64,000 nucleotides of DNA from Mytilus trossulus. Taxonomy: Eukaryota > Mollusca > Bivalvia > Mytilida > Mytilidae. The notes below the pieces were generated by a model. It ran no database searches, was not told the DNA's origin, and saw nothing but the letters and a program-made list of their open reading frames with translations. The DNA is taken from the NCBI RefSeq assembly GCF_036588685.1, contig NC_086381.1, positions 66,471,436-66,535,435 of the forward strand, written 5' to 3'. The position numbers were made by a program, and so were the translations under genes. Below are positions 47,201 to 56,677 of the stretch, piece by piece (the stretch's first letter is position 1; each line of letters opens with the position of its first letter).

Positions 47201-48606
47201 TCGTATTCGGCATTCTCGCTTTTTATGCAGTTTAACCGCGAGTCTTGCTTTATACATCAGTAAACCTGGGATATGTGTTAAACTTTAACAACTGAACATT
47301 AAACAACTAATAAGCATGATATCAAATTATCTATGATTACCGGGTCTTCGAAAAATAATTTTAAAACTGACCCATGTATTTCACAAACAGAAAAGTAGTT
47401 TCACAACGATATGAAAAATATACGATACATACATTGCTGTTATAAAACTATTTTCTGTGATTATTATATTATTAAAATATTAATAATTTCATGTTTTGGG
47501 ATAACAGTATGGAAAGGTTTTAAAATAAATCTTAGAACAAATATATTATGGAAACCGAAGAAAATGTTAAAAATTACATGTTAGGGTTTGGTGATTTTTT
47601 TAATATGCCTGAACTTAAAATCATTGAATTCGTATACAATGTAGATGTCCAGTATAAACAGGTTTTGGATGATTTTGACAATCCTCGGAACTACTTTGTT
47701 GCCATGCAAAAGTTTCAAAAAATCGAAAACTCCCCAAACGTCATGAATATTTACAGAATTGTCAACTGGTCTGTGTAGATCATGTAGATGTGAAATTTTC
47801 ATTTGTCAATTCAAAAATGTCTGTCATTACATAGAAAATAATGCACAATATGTCAAATTGCTCATAAAACCTTAAAGTATGATTTCCGCTATTAAAATTG
47901 TTGGTCAAGTCTAATGAAACGTTGATGGTACATTTCCTCTCATGTACCAATGTGACACCTGTCATTAATATTATGGAAATGGTCACCGTCACCACGGAAA
48001 CAGCAAAAAAGACAACAAAAAAATCAAAATGCTTCAAACGCTCAGAAATTTTAACTGGCATATCCATATATATTGCATTTGACTTTTGGATTTAAAAAAT
48101 GACTGCAGTAACCGTGACAGTCGTGCGGGTGACATTCTAGTTACTATTGTTGTTGTTATTACTAGTCTTTGTTATGCCTGGGGTTCTTTTTGTTCAGGTG
48201 CAAAAAATCAAACACCAACAAATCAAAACAATATTATAACAAAGGCTACAAAATACAAGCAAAACATATTATCTTATTTGTAACATAGCCTCTTACTATC
48301 TAAAACTAAATGATAGGTCCACCCATCACTGTGGTATCCTTTGATATCCTTCATACCATTTACATATCCTGCACTTAAACCGATGCACTCTTTGGATGTT
48401 TTTGAATGTGAAACTGACATACATTCTGTCATGTGATTACACTGCAAAACACATTCTAAAATGCTCGCCTTAATTTGGAATATCACCGTCTCATTAAAGT
48501 AAATGTTATTAAGTTCTGGTGAATTCTCGGTAAATCCAACTTTTATTTTACATGCAACTATTTGATATGATATCAAAATATATACAATTTCATGTAAAAA
48601 TGCCAT
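40992..48606 (-). CDS. Gene B: secreted PAN/apple + C-type lectin protein (244 aa, three exons)
   Basis: On the minus strand the exons are 48606-48297, 44087-43908 and 41236-40992 (310, 180 and 245 nt), with phase-1 introns and GT..AG junctions. ATG at 48606 opens a hydrophobic signal sequence (residues 1-18, ending QIVA). The PAN-like module has C52, C56, C62 and C74. The CTLD has C106, C121, C140, WIMFQG at 171-176, QPD at 202-204, W225-H-D227 and C238. Compared with gene A, the two cysteines that normally form the inner disulfide are absent: C215 is represented by G216 and C227 by L228. The QPD suggests galactose-type binding, but with one disulfide less in the binding region this is uncertain. 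It is likely a secreted glycan-binding protein. Gene C is a near-identical tandem copy. Intron 1 is 4.2 kb and intron 2 is 2.7 kb and repeat-rich. Confidence 0.85.
41283..41635. repeat. Direct duplication of about 180 bp in intron 2 of gene B
   Basis: The segment from 'tcttggtttta' through 'gaatgagcctgccctcttaaaaagtaaaac' and 'ggaatgtcccttgataattgg' is repeated from about 41455. Copy 2 has a single unit (56720-56880), so this duplication arose after the genes separated or was lost from gene C. Confidence 0.75.
41640..42410. repeat. Tandem repeat (about 155-175 bp, four units) in intron 2 of gene B
   Basis: Four units begin with 'aaggggcataactcaagaacgg'-type sequence near 41819, 41979, 42149 and 42311. 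Each then carries 'gtgacgccacccaattt', a 'ttctgtgatttgtg' block and 'gaggcaaactaaagttagaga'. The same array is in gene C at 57050-57650 and a single unit is at 23185. I recognise it as a common bivalve repeat. Confidence 0.8.
43530..43600. mobile_element. Short MITE remnant in intron 2 of gene B
   Basis: 'gtgattcatttattttcgtag', 'ttttcgtggattga' and 'aatgaatctac' match the ends of the CTGTGGATTCAT MITE. The middle is deleted. The gene C copy is at 58775-58855. Confidence 0.55.
43908..44087 (-). CDS. Gene B exon 2 (first half of C-type lectin domain)
   Basis: 180 nt between 'gaattacag' and 'GTAAATA'. It encodes residues 105-163 with RCPKRNGYVY, SCYK and EGAELMRIDSEEKQ. Residue 110 is Asn here and Ser in gene C. 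Confidence 0.85.
45400..46215 (-). mobile_element. Retroelement 3' fragment in intron 1 of gene B
   Basis: It matches the 3' part of the minus-strand relic at 20075-20880, from 'gaaattgagaatgg' (3' terminus) through 'gaaggccaccaatagg', 'catgccagctccagacctcaa' and 'ctgacaacagtatcgtaactata'. It is 5'-truncated near 46215. Copy 2 keeps only about 230 bp of it (60545-60775). Confidence 0.75.
46958..47158 (-). pseudogene. Disabled counterpart of the exon-like frame at 61514-61722
   Basis: Aligned with the copy 2 sequence, it has a one-base deletion (gttttccc to gtttccc on the plus strand) and a TGA in place of a TGT cysteine codon. The 'ag' that could serve as an acceptor before the frame is 'at' here. 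The frame reported here (66 codons) is the shifted one. Confidence 0.35.
48297..48606 (-). CDS. Gene B exon 1 (signal peptide and PAN-like module)
   Basis: 310 nt from ATG to the donor GTAAGA. Its translation is identical to exon 1 of gene C, with one silent base difference that I can find. Confidence 0.9.
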
Positions 48607-49475
48607 ATTATATATTAAACATAATAAGATAGTCCCAATTAGTGAGTAAGTAAAGCCATATGAACTGACGATGCATAAGTGATGATATTCCTTAATGAAT
48701 TGTACATAAATATATAATATCGATATTGTTTCACAGCATCCAATTATATCTCTGATATACTTTACATTTTAAATAACTGCTTATCAAAACAGTTAGCGGA
48801 ACCAAAAATTATAACATGTACAGTAACAATATATTTCTGTGTATTTATATTCTTTAAATTACAGGTTTAGTCTAATAATTATATAATAAATAGCTTGGGG
48901 AAATATGTTAGGGTTTAGTTTGGATTAACACAGAAAATTGAAATATGCAAAACCAATCTATCAAATTGTTCAATCCATTTCATTGAATGTCTGTTTATGA
49001 TTATCAAACTAATAAAAATTAACACTACACATTACTTTCAATTAAATAAAATTACTTTTAACTAGTAAGAAAATATTGTAAGACCATTTCATCAAAATTG
49101 TAATCCTTTAAAAAGGGTACTTAACACGCTTTCTTGCTAAAAAAGGTAATATATTCTTCGTATCTGGAACTTAAAATATTTGCCATGACATCTGACTATC
49201 AAAAGCAACTTTACTTCATAATATGTTATTGTAACTGTTCCGCTGCACTGGTAAAATAAACTGCCAGTGCATTGAAGATTGCAATGAGGAGGTTACCTCA
49301 TAATGTGGTTGAAGCAAATTAAAATCGCAACCACTGTTTTGTATACTCGAATAGAAAATTAAAGGATGTGGGGTATCCATCCATGACCAAACAAAAAGCA
49401 CACAAAAAGCAAAGGAACATCGTTTAAATTGCTGTTGTTTGTCTCAAAGTCATAGTGAGGCCTTAAAAAAATCAC
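48607..49475 (-). other. Upstream flank of gene B
   Basis: About 870 bp before the start codon are almost identical to the flank of gene C (63137-64000), with about five differences noticed. TATA-like sequences lie about 105 bp upstream (tatatttatg, near 48710) and right at the start (near 48610-48620). I cannot choose between them. Confidence 0.5.
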
Positions 49476-49715
49476 TGCAAGTTTAGGACAGTCCCTAGCA
49501 CCAGTATGAGTGGTGTTATTATTAAGTATGCTTCGTCTAATAGAATAACAAAAGCATGCCTAATATTCAAATTATTGAACATATAGTATAGCAGGAAATT
49601 GAAAGTCTAAAGTATAAAAAAAAAAAACATGTTAAACTTTTACTCATTTTTTGTTTAGTTTGAGCTGCAAATTTTTGTTTTTATCACATGCATCCGATTT
49701 AACCTTGAGAGATGC

Positions 49716-49758
49716 ACACGCCTGATGAAGCTAGTTTGTCTAGCGAAATATTGCGTAT
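49716..49758 (+). ncRNA. Hammerhead-ribozyme-like motif 1
   Basis: Core CTGATGA at 49722-49728, stem II GCTAG/CTAGC (49730-49734 with 49740-49744) closed by TTTGT, then GAAA at 49745-49748. The minimal stem III is TATT, with predicted cleavage after AUU at 49752. Stem I pairs ACGC (49718-49721) with GCGT (49753-49756). The very short stem III is typical of Penelope-type hammerheads. Activity is untested. Confidence 0.7.
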
Positions 49759-49883
49759 TTCTTTTTAAAACCTAACAGAACTTTTTATTGTATCAATTAA
49801 TTAGCTTTATTATATTCTTAGACCTTTATATATATATAAAACGTCTGAAGAATAGTCAACGATTTTTCCCACGAGGGCGCCAT

Positions 49884-50062
49884 ATATATATTATCATATA
49901 AACTGCCCAATCACAAGACATCTTTTAAGAGCAGGGCATGATTTTGAAAACGTCACATTTCAAATCATCGATAAAAACCAAATTGGGATACACAAGGAAG
50001 ACAAAAGAGAGAGGGATGTTGGATGCACCAGTTACGAACTCTTGAACCTGTTGGACTCAATG
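49884..50062 (+). pseudogene. GIY-YIG endonuclease C-terminal remnant
   Basis: It has H..GH.FENV.FQIID followed by KREx..WMHQLRTLEPVGLN. The reading frame shifts once near 50015, and the N-terminal catalytic GIY..YIG part is missing. Confidence 0.6.
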
Positions 50063-50318
50063 AGAGATAAGAAAAAAGATTTGAAAACAAATCTAAATAA
50101 TAATCTTGAAATCATACAAATTAATTTATAGAAATTCATACAATTAGTCGAACGTCAATAAATATGTTAAACATTTACACCAACTTTATGTAGTTGTAGC
50201 TACAAACATATTTTTTACAGAACATCAATGAATATGTTAACCTTTCACTCAAATTTTGTGCAGTTCAAGCTACAAAAATATTTTTTTGTCATGCATCTGA
50301 TTTCTCTTTGAGAGATGC

Positions 50319-50361
50319 ACACGCCTGATGAAGCTAATTTGTTTAGCGAAATATTGCGTAT
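50319..50361 (+). ncRNA. Hammerhead-ribozyme-like motif 2
   Basis: Core CTGATGA at 50325-50331, stem II GCTAA/TTAGC (50333-50337 with 50343-50347), loop TTTGT, GAAA at 50348-50351, predicted cleavage after position 50355, stem I ACGC/GCGT. The last stem II pair is A-T here and G-C in motif 1, a compensatory change. Confidence 0.7.
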
Positions 50362-50405
50362 TTCTATTTAAAATCTTTAAGAATTTTAAATGTATTAATT
50401 AGCGT

Positions 50406-51699
50406 GCTTAGACAGTTATATAATTTTAATTCAGTAATTGTATCAGTTTATTAACTGATTAAATAGATTGAATGTTGATTGTTGCTATTTTTAGACATTA
50501 TATATATATTATCATATATATATATGTCATAGGATTTTTTTTTGCAAAGATTCATATAGGGTCAAAATATAAATCAAGGTGGAGTTTTTAAGACTAATTT
50601 GCAATATTTATTATGGGGCTGATGTAATGGGTCACTTTTAACAGATTTATATACGTAAAGTCATGCAAATTAAAATAAAAAAATGATGCAAATATTTTTA
50701 TACTAGATGGCTAGATTTTATCATTACACTTATGTAACATGTACTTATATCTCAAGAAAATTCTATAATTTGTCCATTTTAAGAAGAAATTTACTTTTTT
50801 TTAATTGTTTGCTCACAGTAAACAATTTGCCGATATGTTTTTCGTATGCAGTGAACTCCGCGTGGCCTTTCTGGTAAAAATCCGGTGAATGCAATACGCA
50901 TGGATCTGTCATTGAAATAACTTAATATCTTACTTTATATGTTATACACTTCCTCTATATCCATGCTTCTTTGTTGACTGTTTACTAAGGTGACAATTGT
51001 TAAACTACGGCTTCAAAATACGACAATTAATAAGCTGCCATATTTTCACATCGTTGCATACCGAGAGAACTTTTTTGACGATGATACGATACGGATGCGT
51101 AAAAAACGATGAAATCGTGCACAGAAGACTATGTTGATGATTTATTCATGCATGGGTCCAAGAATTGGATAAACATTATTTGTCACCAGTCACTCGTTTC
51201 ATATGACTTTTATTATCATTTAATCGAATAAAAATTAAACAAACATAAATTGAAAAGTGATTGAAAGGACTTTATTCTTAAAAACTACGTATTATAGTCA
51301 CAGAGAAAAAAGCTTTATATTTACAAAAACAAAATAAATTTGACGTTAGCGAATTGCTCAGCAAGATATATACAGTTATAAAATGGTAGAAGACGATTTT
51401 TACTGAGAGCGGGGATTTCCAGCTTAAAAGTTTCCGTTCATTTTCAATAGCTGCTCCCGACGTTACAGCAAGATAAACAAAATTAGCAATTCCGACCACA
51501 GATTTCATTTTCATTGTAATTTATATCATTTAATTTTCAAACATATTTCATTTTGGACAATTAAACAAAGTAGAAGTATTTTTCACGGATAAAAATCAAA
51601 ATTCATCAATGAATTGAAAATTATTATCCAAGCGCGAATGAAGGGAGACAAGCCATATAAATCTGCACAAACTATTCTATGTCAAAAACGATAGATTTA
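50406..51699. other. AT-rich intergenic DNA
   Basis: No supported gene. A TA-rich low-complexity run lies near 50500-50530. The minus-strand 78-codon frame 51278-51514 has no recognisable domain. Confidence 0.4.
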
Positions 51700-51982
51700 G
51701 CTGGCACTGAACACTACTGAAAATCTCAATCAACTACTTTATCGATGTACTGATTTCGACGAAAACGTTCATGACGCTACTGAATCGAAGACAAAGACGG
51801 TTTTTTTAGTTACCTGAGACAGTACTGAACTGTCCTGGATCTTCTCCTACTCGGATCGGGATACTGAACACGGACTGAATAATTAAAAAAAGATCTTGAC
51901 AGTTTTCCTTGCGGTAATTTCAGGCATTTAAGACTTGTTCAGTTTAAAATAACCGCTTCAGTAATAAAAACATTTACTAGTG
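51700..51982. mobile_element. Solo end of a second, diverged CACTA-like element
   Basis: It ends ..TTTACTAGTG at 51982. Read inward, it parallels the right end of the 35173-40049 element: 'gcggtaatttcagg' against 'gcggtaaatccag', 'gttcagtttaaaataaccgcttcag' against 'gatcagaccaaaatgaccgtttcag', and 'agatcttgaca' against 'atatcttgacg'. I found no left end. Confidence 0.55.
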
Positions 51983-52149
51983 AATTTCGTGGCGAAATCT
52001 GTTTCTTATATACTAAAATATGTGGGTCAAATGTATTTGATTAATGATAGCAAGGTGTTTCTTTCTTTGTAAAAGAGTTCATTTGAATTTGACCTCACGA
52101 AAAGTATATCGTGAAGTTACAGACAAATGAAATGTTGTTGCTCACGTCG

Positions 52150-52600
52150 TCTTTATTCAATCTCTGGTGGATAGTTGTAACATTGGTAATCATACCACAC
52201 CATCTCATTTCTACATGTTTTACATTATTTGTCATAATGGTCATTATTGTTGTTGTGTTAGAACTTTCTGCATAATTTTAATGACTGCAACCAGATGGAT
52301 TTGACAATTGTGACAAATATCAATTTACATACTTTTCCTTTGACTCCTTTATTCGTGTTTCCAAACTCGTTCGCTATGACCATGTATGTAGTAAGGTTTT
52401 TAATTTCAAAGAAAAAAATAAAAATGAGTAAACCAAGTTAACTATTATTACAAGAAATTCCTTATAACTTTCCCTATATTATTTTATATACAAAGATTTT
52501 GTTTTGAAGTTTGGCTGTTCATGTTAAATTCAGTTTTACGGTAAAGATGTTTATAAAGCTCGTACGCTTAATGCAATCTATATAAATTATAAGGTCATTT
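52150..52600 (+). mobile_element. Decayed retroelement pieces (3' end plus RT fragment)
   Basis: The first 60 bp resemble the 'cataccacatctt' 3' end. From about 52340 the frame reads VSKLVRYDHV.., then FNFKEK, and, after stops, YKDFVLKFGCS and YKARTLN. These match the C-terminal RT blocks seen at 6021-6320 and 20738-21382. Confidence 0.6.
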
Positions 52601-52760
52601 GAATGAACTCATTTTTAAAGAGTATTATTTTACCACCGTTGTAAGATCATTTAATATGATTTTTATTGGAACAAATATTAATTTTAATTCTGATATTATT
52701 TTTATAAGTATGTTTTTATGTCTTGACATAACACTAGAACATGTATTTTTAAATTATTGG

Positions 52761-52960
52761 GGGTACCGGTGGCCAAGTGTCAACACTTGGGTTGTGAGTT
52801 CGAATCCCGCAACTCGTAATAGCGTTCCAACTCTACTCTCCATTATTTAAGATTGTCAGTTTTTCTACTATGACTGGTTGGTTATCCCAGGGTACTTCGG
52901 CTTCCTTCATTAATGAAAAATGATCGCCACGAAATATCGAATAGTGCTGAAATTTAAAAC
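52761..52960 (+). mobile_element. tRNA-derived SINE
   Basis: The head has an A-box-like 'ggtggccaagtg' (52769-52780) and a B-box-like GAGTTCGAATCCC (52796-52808), which together resemble a shortened tRNA gene. The body contains 'cttcggcttccttcattaatg' and 'cgccacgaaatatcg', which I recognise from bivalve SINEs. It ends near 52960 in A-rich sequence. Confidence 0.65.
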
Positions 52961-53365
52961 CCTACTACTTTGAGAACTTTCTGTCTGTCATTTGTTTTTG
53001 TATCACATTCCAATACGATGAGTCAAGCCATTGTTAACTATTTTTACAGCTTCTTCTCATGTTGTGTTGTTACATCATTGTCTAAGGTTCCTATCTCATC
53101 AATCTCATTAATGTCATTCAAATCAGCTGTAGTTTTCGCTACAATATTCTCTACCGTATTACAACTTCGCATTTTAAAGAGATTTCTTTCTCACTGATGT
53201 TAAATCTCACATTTAATTTCATTCGTAGATATTCGTACTTCAAATATTCCTAAGAAGTAACATCCAAAAGCTATCATTTTTTTTAAAGGATTTCTCTTTC
53301 ATCTGATAATGTTATTAGTGTTTAAAATGTTGAGCAATCTATGGTATCAACAGATGAAATTGATA

Positions 53366-53574
53366 TACTGTTTATTCAACAATTATTGCGATGTTTTTAT
53401 TATTGCGAAAAATGCGATAAGGTTGTTATCGCAATAATTTAAACTCGCATTTTGAAATTAATTATATGAATTAAAAAGGATTGTTCTCAATATCGCATAA
53501 AGTTAAATCGCATTTTGTCTAAAATCACAAAATCGTAGTAATATATGCATGCAATAATTTCTGAATTTACAGTA
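53366..53574. mobile_element. MITE with TA target duplication (family CTGTWWATTC)
   Basis: It starts 'ctgtttattcaacaattattgc' after TA (53366-53367) and ends 'gcaataatttctgaatttacag' before TA (53573-53574). The interior alternates 'tcgcaat' and 'attgcga' blocks. About 205 bp, without coding capacity. Confidence 0.7.
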
Positions 53575-53589
53575 GATGCTTCAAAATAT

Positions 53590-54560
53590 CAATGATAATA
53601 TATTAAAAATGTGTAGGAATTTGGTATTTTTTGTCAAAATTATTGTATTTGAAACTTAATATGTACTTTCTAATTTGATATTTTTCAATCTACGTTGTTT
53701 TTGTAGGGCTTTTTAACGAGGGTGAGTGTTTCATTTTTCATAATTTTCTGATGAATCAAACGTTGGTTTCTTTTATAGAAGATCGATACTTTACATTAGG
53801 AAGAAAGTAATAAAAACGGAATGTATGATTAACTTGCCAATTTAATCTAAATGCTTCATTACTAGTTCTTTTAAATTACATGAAATTGAAAAACGATCTA
53901 TATTACACATGAATTTAAATTCTCTTGCAATTTGTAATTAATTACAAGATATTACAATTATTAGTCATAACTTTTAGTTGATTTTCTCACAGACATCAGT
54001 GACGCTCGAATATAAATAGGAAAAAAAGTTAAATAAAGTACGAATTTTAATAGCATTGAGGATCCAAAATTACGAAAGGTTTTGCTGAGTACAGCTAAGG
54101 TGACCTAATCCTGGGGTACAACATACTCGCTAGTCGACAAAGTTTTAAATCAATTGCTTTATATAAAACACCATTTTAATGAAAATAAGTTAAAAATGTA
54201 TAAATACTTTGGTTTTTGTTGTCATAATTATTGTATTTTAAACTTGATAATATGTACTTTTTCATTTGATATTTTCCAATCTATGCTACTTTTGTATTTT
54301 TGATTTTTTTTTTGACAAGGGAGAGTATTACATTTTCATGGTTTTCTGATGAATCTAACGTTAATTTATTTCTATAGAAAAATTAATACTTATATTAGGA
54401 AGAAAGTAATAGAAACGGAATTTATAATTAATTTGACAATACTTAATGTGAATGAATGCTTCATTACTAGCTCTTTTAAACTACATGAAATTAAAAAAAG
54501 ATCGAAATTACACATGAATTTAAATTCTCTTTCATATTGTAATTAGCGAAACGTTTTTGT
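53590..54560. repeat. Local tandem duplication at the left edge of duplication copy 2
   Basis: The block 'gtgtaggaatttggt', 'tttttgtagggcttttt', 'gatgaatcaaacgttgg' and 'gaagaaagtaataaaaacgga' at 53610-53830 recurs, diverged, at 54195-54420. Copy 1 has it once (33815-34020). The unit is about 590 bp and includes the family X repeat at 53990-54140. Confidence 0.75.
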
Positions 54561-55424
54561 AATTATAAGTCAAAACTTTTAGTTAATGATCCTTAAGACA
54601 TAAACATCTGGTACTAACCGTTTCAAGAATTGTTTAAAAGAACATCAATCAATTTTAAGACATAATTGACTTTTAAATAAAAAAGGAAGAAGTTATCTTT
54701 CAAAAAATTACTTATTGGTGATTCTTTCGATACGCTCTTGTAAAGAATTGTAGCATTGCGTAATCAGAAAATAATTTCTACAATTTAAAACTCGACTTCA
54801 ATAGAGTGTGTTATGCTCGTTGTTTTATTTTTAGAAAGGACGCCATATTAACTGACCTTTATTCACAATCTATGTACCTCTTTAACTAAAATGATCTTCT
54901 GTAATGAAAAAATGAGGACAAAATCAATATAGAAAGAGCAAAATTTATAGAAAAAGAGTTCTTCATATGATAAGTACTTTAAACTAACGAAATTAACATC
55001 AGTTGGCTAATTGTCAAAGTACACACATTGATGAATGTTATATTTTCAGTATTGATAAAATGATTACGAATTCGCCGTTTCAGAATATAATGTATTCTGG
55101 AATATATTTTCAAAATCGTAAATCAGAATGATGAGATTGGCTTACAGCGTCCCAAACAATTGAAATTCAGCCAAAGACATGACGTCGTTTTGTATTTTGG
55201 GGAATGAGCAATGAAATTACCACGAATGCATTAAAATCTGAAACGCCAACTTGTTGAGGATACGTCAATGTGATAGTAAACCAACTCCATAAAGAATCAA
55301 CACACAACTTAAGGTCTTCGAAGATAAACTGGAGTTCTATGGAGTAGACCGGGCTCTGAATTTCATCGTGTCTGAGCTCATTGCGATTAAGTAAAAAAAA
55401 ACATTTACTGTTGATTCATATTTG

Positions 55425-55600
55425 TTTGTGGATACTATTTTTCGTAGATTGAAGATTTCTTGAATATTTTATTTCGTGGGTTTTCCAAAATCGCCCTTAT
55501 AATCCTGTTGAAAATGAATACTTCGATGAGTATTGAAATTTGTAATTGACCCTCGAAATGCACGAACATTGCTACCTTACGAATAATAATCAACTATTTT
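55425..55600. mobile_element. MITE copy equivalent to the CACTA insertion site
   Basis: It shares 'tgtggatactatttttcgtag' and 'tacttcgatgag' with 35035-35170 and 'gaaatgcacgaa' with 40062-40075. At the insertion point it reads 'gtaattgaccctcgaaatg', lacking a few bases that the sequences around the CACTA-like element retain. Confidence 0.6.
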
Positions 55601-56432
55601 GTGACTGAAATGCATTCAAAAAAAATGGATCAACTTTTCACAAGATTCCTGATTTGCAACAGTCACGTGCAAAAGAATCATTTGGATTTTTTTGAATTAA
55701 TTAAAGATTTGTATATCTAATCAGTTTGATGTCTGTGTATGGCTGTAAATATTCGGTATTCTGAATATATTTCATTTACTTATATCATGTTGGTTATTCA
55801 TCTAGTATGTAAACCCAAACAACTATAATACTGTTGCTTTGGTTATTCCTAATTGTTGTAGATGCTTTGCTTTCTTTATAATCATGAAATAAGGATGCGT
55901 TGTTTTCTTTATAAACTTCTAATGGACATCTTATTGATCTAGTTTTTAAATTAAAAGCTTGGCTTTGGTAGATCTTTGGAATTTGTAATATAAAACAAAT
56001 GGTAAATGAGACATTAAAATTATGTTATGCTCATGAATAATTTGAATGTACAATCTGTTTTTCTTCAAAGATGTTGTGAATACCAAGGTGTTTTGTCTTT
56101 TTGTCTGTGTCCATTAACAACATTAACAGATAGATTATCAATATCAGATGTATGAAAATCACAGAGTGGAATAAATATTAGTGTTGGTTTTAAGTGTTTC
56201 TGATGAAGATCAAACAGAAATCCATTGAGGAATAAAACAATTTGTAGCGCGGAAAAGAGACAACCTTCCATTGTATTAACCATTTTAATTCTACTATGAA
56301 AAAAATGTAACAATATTTAACATATAAAAACAAATATGCTGATCAAAATAATTTCCAATGTTGTCACAATAAGAGGATATTTCTAAAATCATGTATTGTT
56401 TGTTTTCGAAAATTTTAAATAGAAATATTCGG

Positions 56433-56677
56433 TCAATCAAAAATTCTTTTTTCGCATAAAAATGCGCCTTTATAATTCAACCATAGGTCATGCCATTTAT
56501 AACCATCAAACTTTTTCATACCAATCACTTCAGTCTGACCTGGGTTACCACTTGAATCAGGTTGTGTTGAATGCCAATTGAAGTAAGTAATGATTGATCC
56601 ATCACTGTATCGCCAATGCTCTTCTGCGATTAGATGTGATCCTTGAAACATTATCCAACTGGTAACATCAAGATAAT
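56433..56677 (-). CDS. Gene C exon 3 (second half of C-type lectin domain)
   Basis: 245 nt, differing from gene B exon 3 by one silent base (GAT for GAC in the SDGS segment). Confidence 0.9.

Larger units (their letters stand above)
33580..49475. repeat. Segmental duplication copy 1 (contains gene B)
   Basis: From about 33580 the sequence aligns with copy 2 from about 53990, block by block, through the lectin gene and its upstream flank. Copy 2 is cut by the window end at the position equivalent to about 49475. The offset is 20.4 kb at the left, 15.4 kb at exon 3 and 14.5 kb at exon 1. These changes are explained by the 4.9-kb CACTA-like insertion (35173-40049) and by about 0.7 kb that is absent from copy 2 near 60540. 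Confidence 0.9.
49630..50405 (+). mobile_element. Penelope-like relic: direct repeats with hammerhead motifs around an endonuclease remnant
   Basis: Two direct repeats of about 170 bp (about 49630-49800 and 50228-50405; a partial third near 50160-50215) each end with 'agatgcacacgcctgatga' and a following hammerhead-like core. Between them, plus-strand translation gives RHLLRAGHDFENVTFQIID (49884-49964) and, after a frame change near 50015, WMHQLRTLEPVGLNER. These match the C-terminal half of GIY-YIG endonuclease domains of Penelope-like retroelements, as I know them. Penelope-like elements typically have direct terminal repeats carrying hammerhead ribozymes, which fits. No RT is left between the repeats. 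Confidence 0.65.

Noticed and set aside
47548..47778. 76-codon ATG frame on the plus strand in intron 1 of gene B
   Set aside because: The copy 2 counterpart has a one-base insertion after codon 8, and most substitutions are non-silent. No domain is seen.
47780..48067. 95-codon minus-strand frame with a membrane-like segment in intron 1 of gene B
   Set aside because: Copy 2 has a 2-bp deletion that truncates it, and the region diverges faster than the lectin exons.
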